Part shown: positions 61,284 to 64,000 of the stretch, piece after piece
How positions within the stretch are numbered: position 1 is the first letter of the stretch
How the letters are laid out: each line of letters starts with the position of its first letter
Assembly (NCBI GenBank): GCA_008508345.1
Contig: QNGE01003760.1
Location: 8,726 to 72,725, forward strand
Source of the DNA: Paragonimus westermani
Lineage: Eukaryota > Platyhelminthes > Trematoda > Plagiorchiida > Troglotrematidae
Length of the DNA stretch: 64,000 nt
Direction of reading: 5' to 3'
The notes under the pieces: model-generated
Seen by the model: only the letters and a program-made list of their open reading frames with translations
What the model was told of the DNA's origin: nothing
Database searches by the model: none
Translations under genes and position numbers: made by a program

Positions 61284-64000
61284 GTTCTGCGACAAACTCA
61301 GCTGGTTTTCAAACTTCTAGTCGCCTGTTTTTCATACTTGATAAGGAAAGTGGTCACAAATTCCTTATTGATACAGGAGCTGAAGTCAGTGTTCTTCCCG
61401 CCACTTCACAAGATCAAATCTCATCTTATCGTGGTCCAACACTCAAAGCTGCCAACGGTTCTTCCATTCAAACCTACGGCCAACGTTCCGTAACACTGTC
61501 CCTTGGCTTGAGACGCACCTGGAGATGGATATTCCTTATTGCTGATGTGCGATTTGCAATTTTGGGGGCAGATTTTCTCAACAGTTTCGGTCTCTTGGTA
61601 GACATGAAGCACCGCCGATTGCTCGATCCAACCACTAACCTGACTGTCACAGGTCAATCGGCGAACATTGATTCTCTTCGTCTGTCAGTTACACTTACTG
61701 AAGCTCATCCGGAATATGCCTCATTGCTTGCTCAATTTCCTGGAATACTTAATCCTAATTTCCAGCAATCGTCCATAAAGCACACAACTGTTCATCATAT
61801 CACAACACGTGGTGCACCAGTAGCTGCTAAGCCCAGACGTTTAGCTCCTGACAAACTCGCTGTCGCCCGCAAGGAATTTGATCACATGCTCCAACTTGGG
61901 ATCATTCGACCCTCGAAAAGTCCATGGTCTTCCCCACTCCACATGGTTTCTAAAAAGGACTCTAATGACTGGCGTCCATGTGGAGACTACAGAAGTGTCA
62001 ATCAAGTCACCGTTGCAGATCGATATCCTGTCCCGCACATTCATGATATCACATCTAATCTGCACGGCAAGACCATATTCTCTAAGGTCGATCTGATACG
62101 GGCTTACCATCAAATTCCCGTAGCAGAAGAAGACATTCCCAAAACTGCAATCACTACACCATTTGGATTGTTTGAATTCTTACGAATGCCATTTGGGCTA
62201 AGAAATGCAACACAAACTTTCCAACGTCTGATAGACGAGGTGCTACGTGGTTTAGACTTCGCACATCCATACATCGATGACATTCTAATCGCCAGCTCCA
62301 GTCCCGAGGAACACCGCACACATTTGTTCCAAGTTTTTCAACGCTTGAACGATTTTGGTATTGTCATCAACCCTTCCAAGTGTCAGTTAGGAGTGTCATC
62401 ACTGGACATCCTTGGACATCATATCAACTCAACTGGAGTACACCCGCTTGCCTCCAATGTGACCGCCATCAAAGAATTTCCTCAACCCACTTCGGTACGT
62501 CAGCTCAGTCGTTTTATTGGTATGGTTAATTACTACCGCCGTTTCCTGCCTAACCTTGCTGACACACTGAAGCCACTGACTGATTTGTTGAGTTCCAAAC
62601 GGAATAAACTCTTGGAATTATCTGAGACATCAATCAATTCGTTTAACTCAATAAAACAGATGCTTGCACAGGCAACATCCATTCATCACTTGGATGCCTC
62701 CGCCCCTATCAGTATCACTACTGATGCGTCAAATTTGGCTGTTGGAGCTGTACTTCAGCAATTGGTTGATAACAAGTGGCAACCTATCTCGTTTTTCTCC
62801 AAATCTTTGCAGCCAGCACAAACTCGTTACAGCACGTTCAGCCGTGAACTATTGGCAATCTACTTGGCTATTAAACATTTCCGCCATTTTGTTGAAGGAC
62901 GTACATTTTGTGTTTTCACTGACCACAAACCATTAACGTATGCCCTATCGGCCAAACCTGATCGTTATTCACCACGGGAGTTACGCCACTTGGACTATAT
63001 TTCCCAGTATACATCGGACCTCCGATACGTCACGGGAGAACAAAACACGGTAGCCGACGCTCTATCGAGAGTCCAACTGGCAAACCTTTCACTCGACAGC
63101 TCCATCGATTTTGTGCTTATGGCTAAACTACAAGCTAGTGATCCTGACACAGATACGCACAAGAGTTTAATGAAAACCCAGCAAATAACACATAAGGGAG
63201 TATTACTTCTCTGTGATTTTTCTACGGGATCACCGAGACCTATCGTTCCAAAAGAAATGCGCAAAACTGTTTTCGATGCTCTCCACAACATGTCACATCC
63301 AGGAGTCAAAGCATCCAGGAAACTCATTTCTGAACGATTCGTTTGGTTCAGTATGAACAAAGATATCGGCGATTGGACGCGTTGCTGCTTGGCTTGTCAA
63401 CAGTCGAAAATCCATCGTCATACCGTCACACCACTTGGAACATTTCCGCCTCCTGATGCTCGCTTCGATCACGTGCACATTGACGTTGTTGGACCCCTGC
63501 CGCCATCGAAAGGTTTCCGTTATCTCCTTACGTGTATCGACAGATTTACTCGGTGGCCTGAAGTTTTTCCGATCTGTGACACCACTACTCAAACCCTGGC
63601 AACAGCATTCGTAGTCGGATGGATTTCACGCTTTGGCATACCATCCACTATAACTACGGACCGCGGCTCCCAGTTCGAATCTCATTTATTTGAACAACTC
63701 ACACGACTCCTTGGAATTCAACGGATTCGTACCACAGCGTACCATCCACAATCCAACGGAATGGTCGAGAGATTTCACCGGACATTAAAGGCTGCTCTGA
63801 CTACCAAACTAGAATCAACCGCTTGGTTTGATCAACTACCACTTGTGCTTCTTGGATTACGCAACTCTGTTCGTGCTGACAGTCAATGTTCCCCAGCACA
63901 ACTTACCTACGGCACCAGCTTGCGTTCACCTGGTCAGCTGCTAACCTATTCGGACAAGGCAACCTCTCCTGATCCGACAAACTACGTGAGTCGCCTGCAG
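61211..64000 (+). CDS. CsRn1-like pol polyprotein (protease, RT, RNase H, integrase), 3' end outside window
   Basis: 930 codons without a stop, in the -1 frame relative to gag. The first in-frame ATG is 61232, but translation by frameshift from gag is more likely. Protease: [12 protein letters not shown] with DTGA at 61370-61381. [67 protein letters not shown], and active site YIDD at 62270-62281. RNase H: TDASN (Asp at 62723), [18 protein letters not shown]. Integrase: HHCC finger with H near 63283 and CCLACQQSK near 63383. The catalytic D (HIDVVGP, 63482), D (TDRGSQF, 63659) and E (GMVERF, 63767) are all present. Every catalytic residue I can check is kept. The integrase C-terminus is cut off by the window. 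Confidence 0.95.

Larger units (their letters stand above)
59838..64000 (+). mobile_element. CsRn1-like Ty3/gypsy retrotransposon, apparently intact, runs off window
   Basis: 5' LTR 59838-60292, primer-binding site at 60296, gag 60429-61283 and a pol frame open from 61211 to the last base. The gag has the CHCC-type finger ([16 protein letters not shown]) that distinguishes the CsRn1/Kabuki/Boudicca group. Pol has the order protease, RT, RNase H, integrase. It is the only element in the window with uninterrupted gag and pol frames, so it is either young or currently active. The right end (integrase tail, polypurine tract, 3' LTR, target duplication) is outside the window. It lies in sense orientation in HIP1 intron 8. 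Confidence 0.9.

Noticed and set aside
61841..62319. Minus-strand frames inside the CsRn1-like pol
   Set aside because: They are antisense shadows of the uninterrupted plus-strand pol frame.
1..64000. CRISPR arrays, rRNA genes, bacterial operons or prophage
   Set aside because: No regularly spaced repeats, no rRNA sequence and no prokaryotic gene organisation are present; the spliced gene and retroelements are plainly eukaryotic.

Overview
The window looks like nuclear DNA of a digenean trematode (liver-, lung- or intestinal-fluke type). The reasons are one split gene with three 35-38 nt introns at its 5' end followed by introns of 4.9-10.7 kb, and a transposon mix typical of flukes: CsRn1/Boudicca-like and other Ty3/gypsy elements, CR1-like and RTE-like LINEs, an R2-clade LINE and Penelope-like elements. 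Base composition is fairly balanced, unlike the AT-rich schistosomes. The species cannot be fixed by eye. There is no sign of bacterial sequence, operons, CRISPR arrays, rRNA or tRNA genes.

Host gene. Only one host gene is recognisable. It is a plus-strand HIP1/HIP1R/Sla2-family clathrin adaptor, the actin-endocytosis linker with an ANTH domain. Eight exons lie at 22726-22932, 22968-23024, 23061-23141, 23180-23256, 33949-34285, 43582-43812, 48682-48806 and 56366-56426. All junctions are GT-AG and all phases agree. The exons encode most of the ANTH domain, a linker and the start of the coiled coil. The initiation exon and the rest of the coiled coil and THATCH domain were not found. Introns 4-7 total about 32 kb and contain many retroelements.

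Layout. 1-3050: decayed Ty3/gypsy pol with an internal tandem duplication, then a polypurine tract and LTR. 4300-6800: decayed CR1-like LINE (+). 9390-11290: R2-clade LINE (-) with a restriction-like endonuclease. 17700-20990: second decayed CR1-like LINE (-). 22726-23256: first four HIP1 exons. Intron 4: RTE-like LINE A (+), LINE F inserted next to it with a 15-bp target duplication, a gypsy integrase fragment (-) and LINE E (-). Intron 5: Penelope-like element A (-) with hammerhead-ribozyme-like ends, then a LINE fragment fused to RTE-like LINE B (+). Intron 6: a diverged repeat pair, a Penelope terminal fragment and RTE-like LINE C (-). Intron 7: an almost full gypsy gag-pol corpse (-), RTE-like LINE D (-) and Penelope-like element B (+). 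After exon 8: AT microsatellites, then a well-preserved CsRn1-like gypsy element from 59838. Its 930-codon pol frame is uninterrupted and runs off the end of the window.

Interplay. Apart from HIP1 nothing here forms a pathway; the window is a gene being expanded by layered retrotransposition. The observations most worth following are the hammerhead-like folds in the Penelope-like elements, the intact CsRn1-like element, the R2-clade element with no rDNA beside it, and the tiny-then-giant intron structure of the HIP1 gene.
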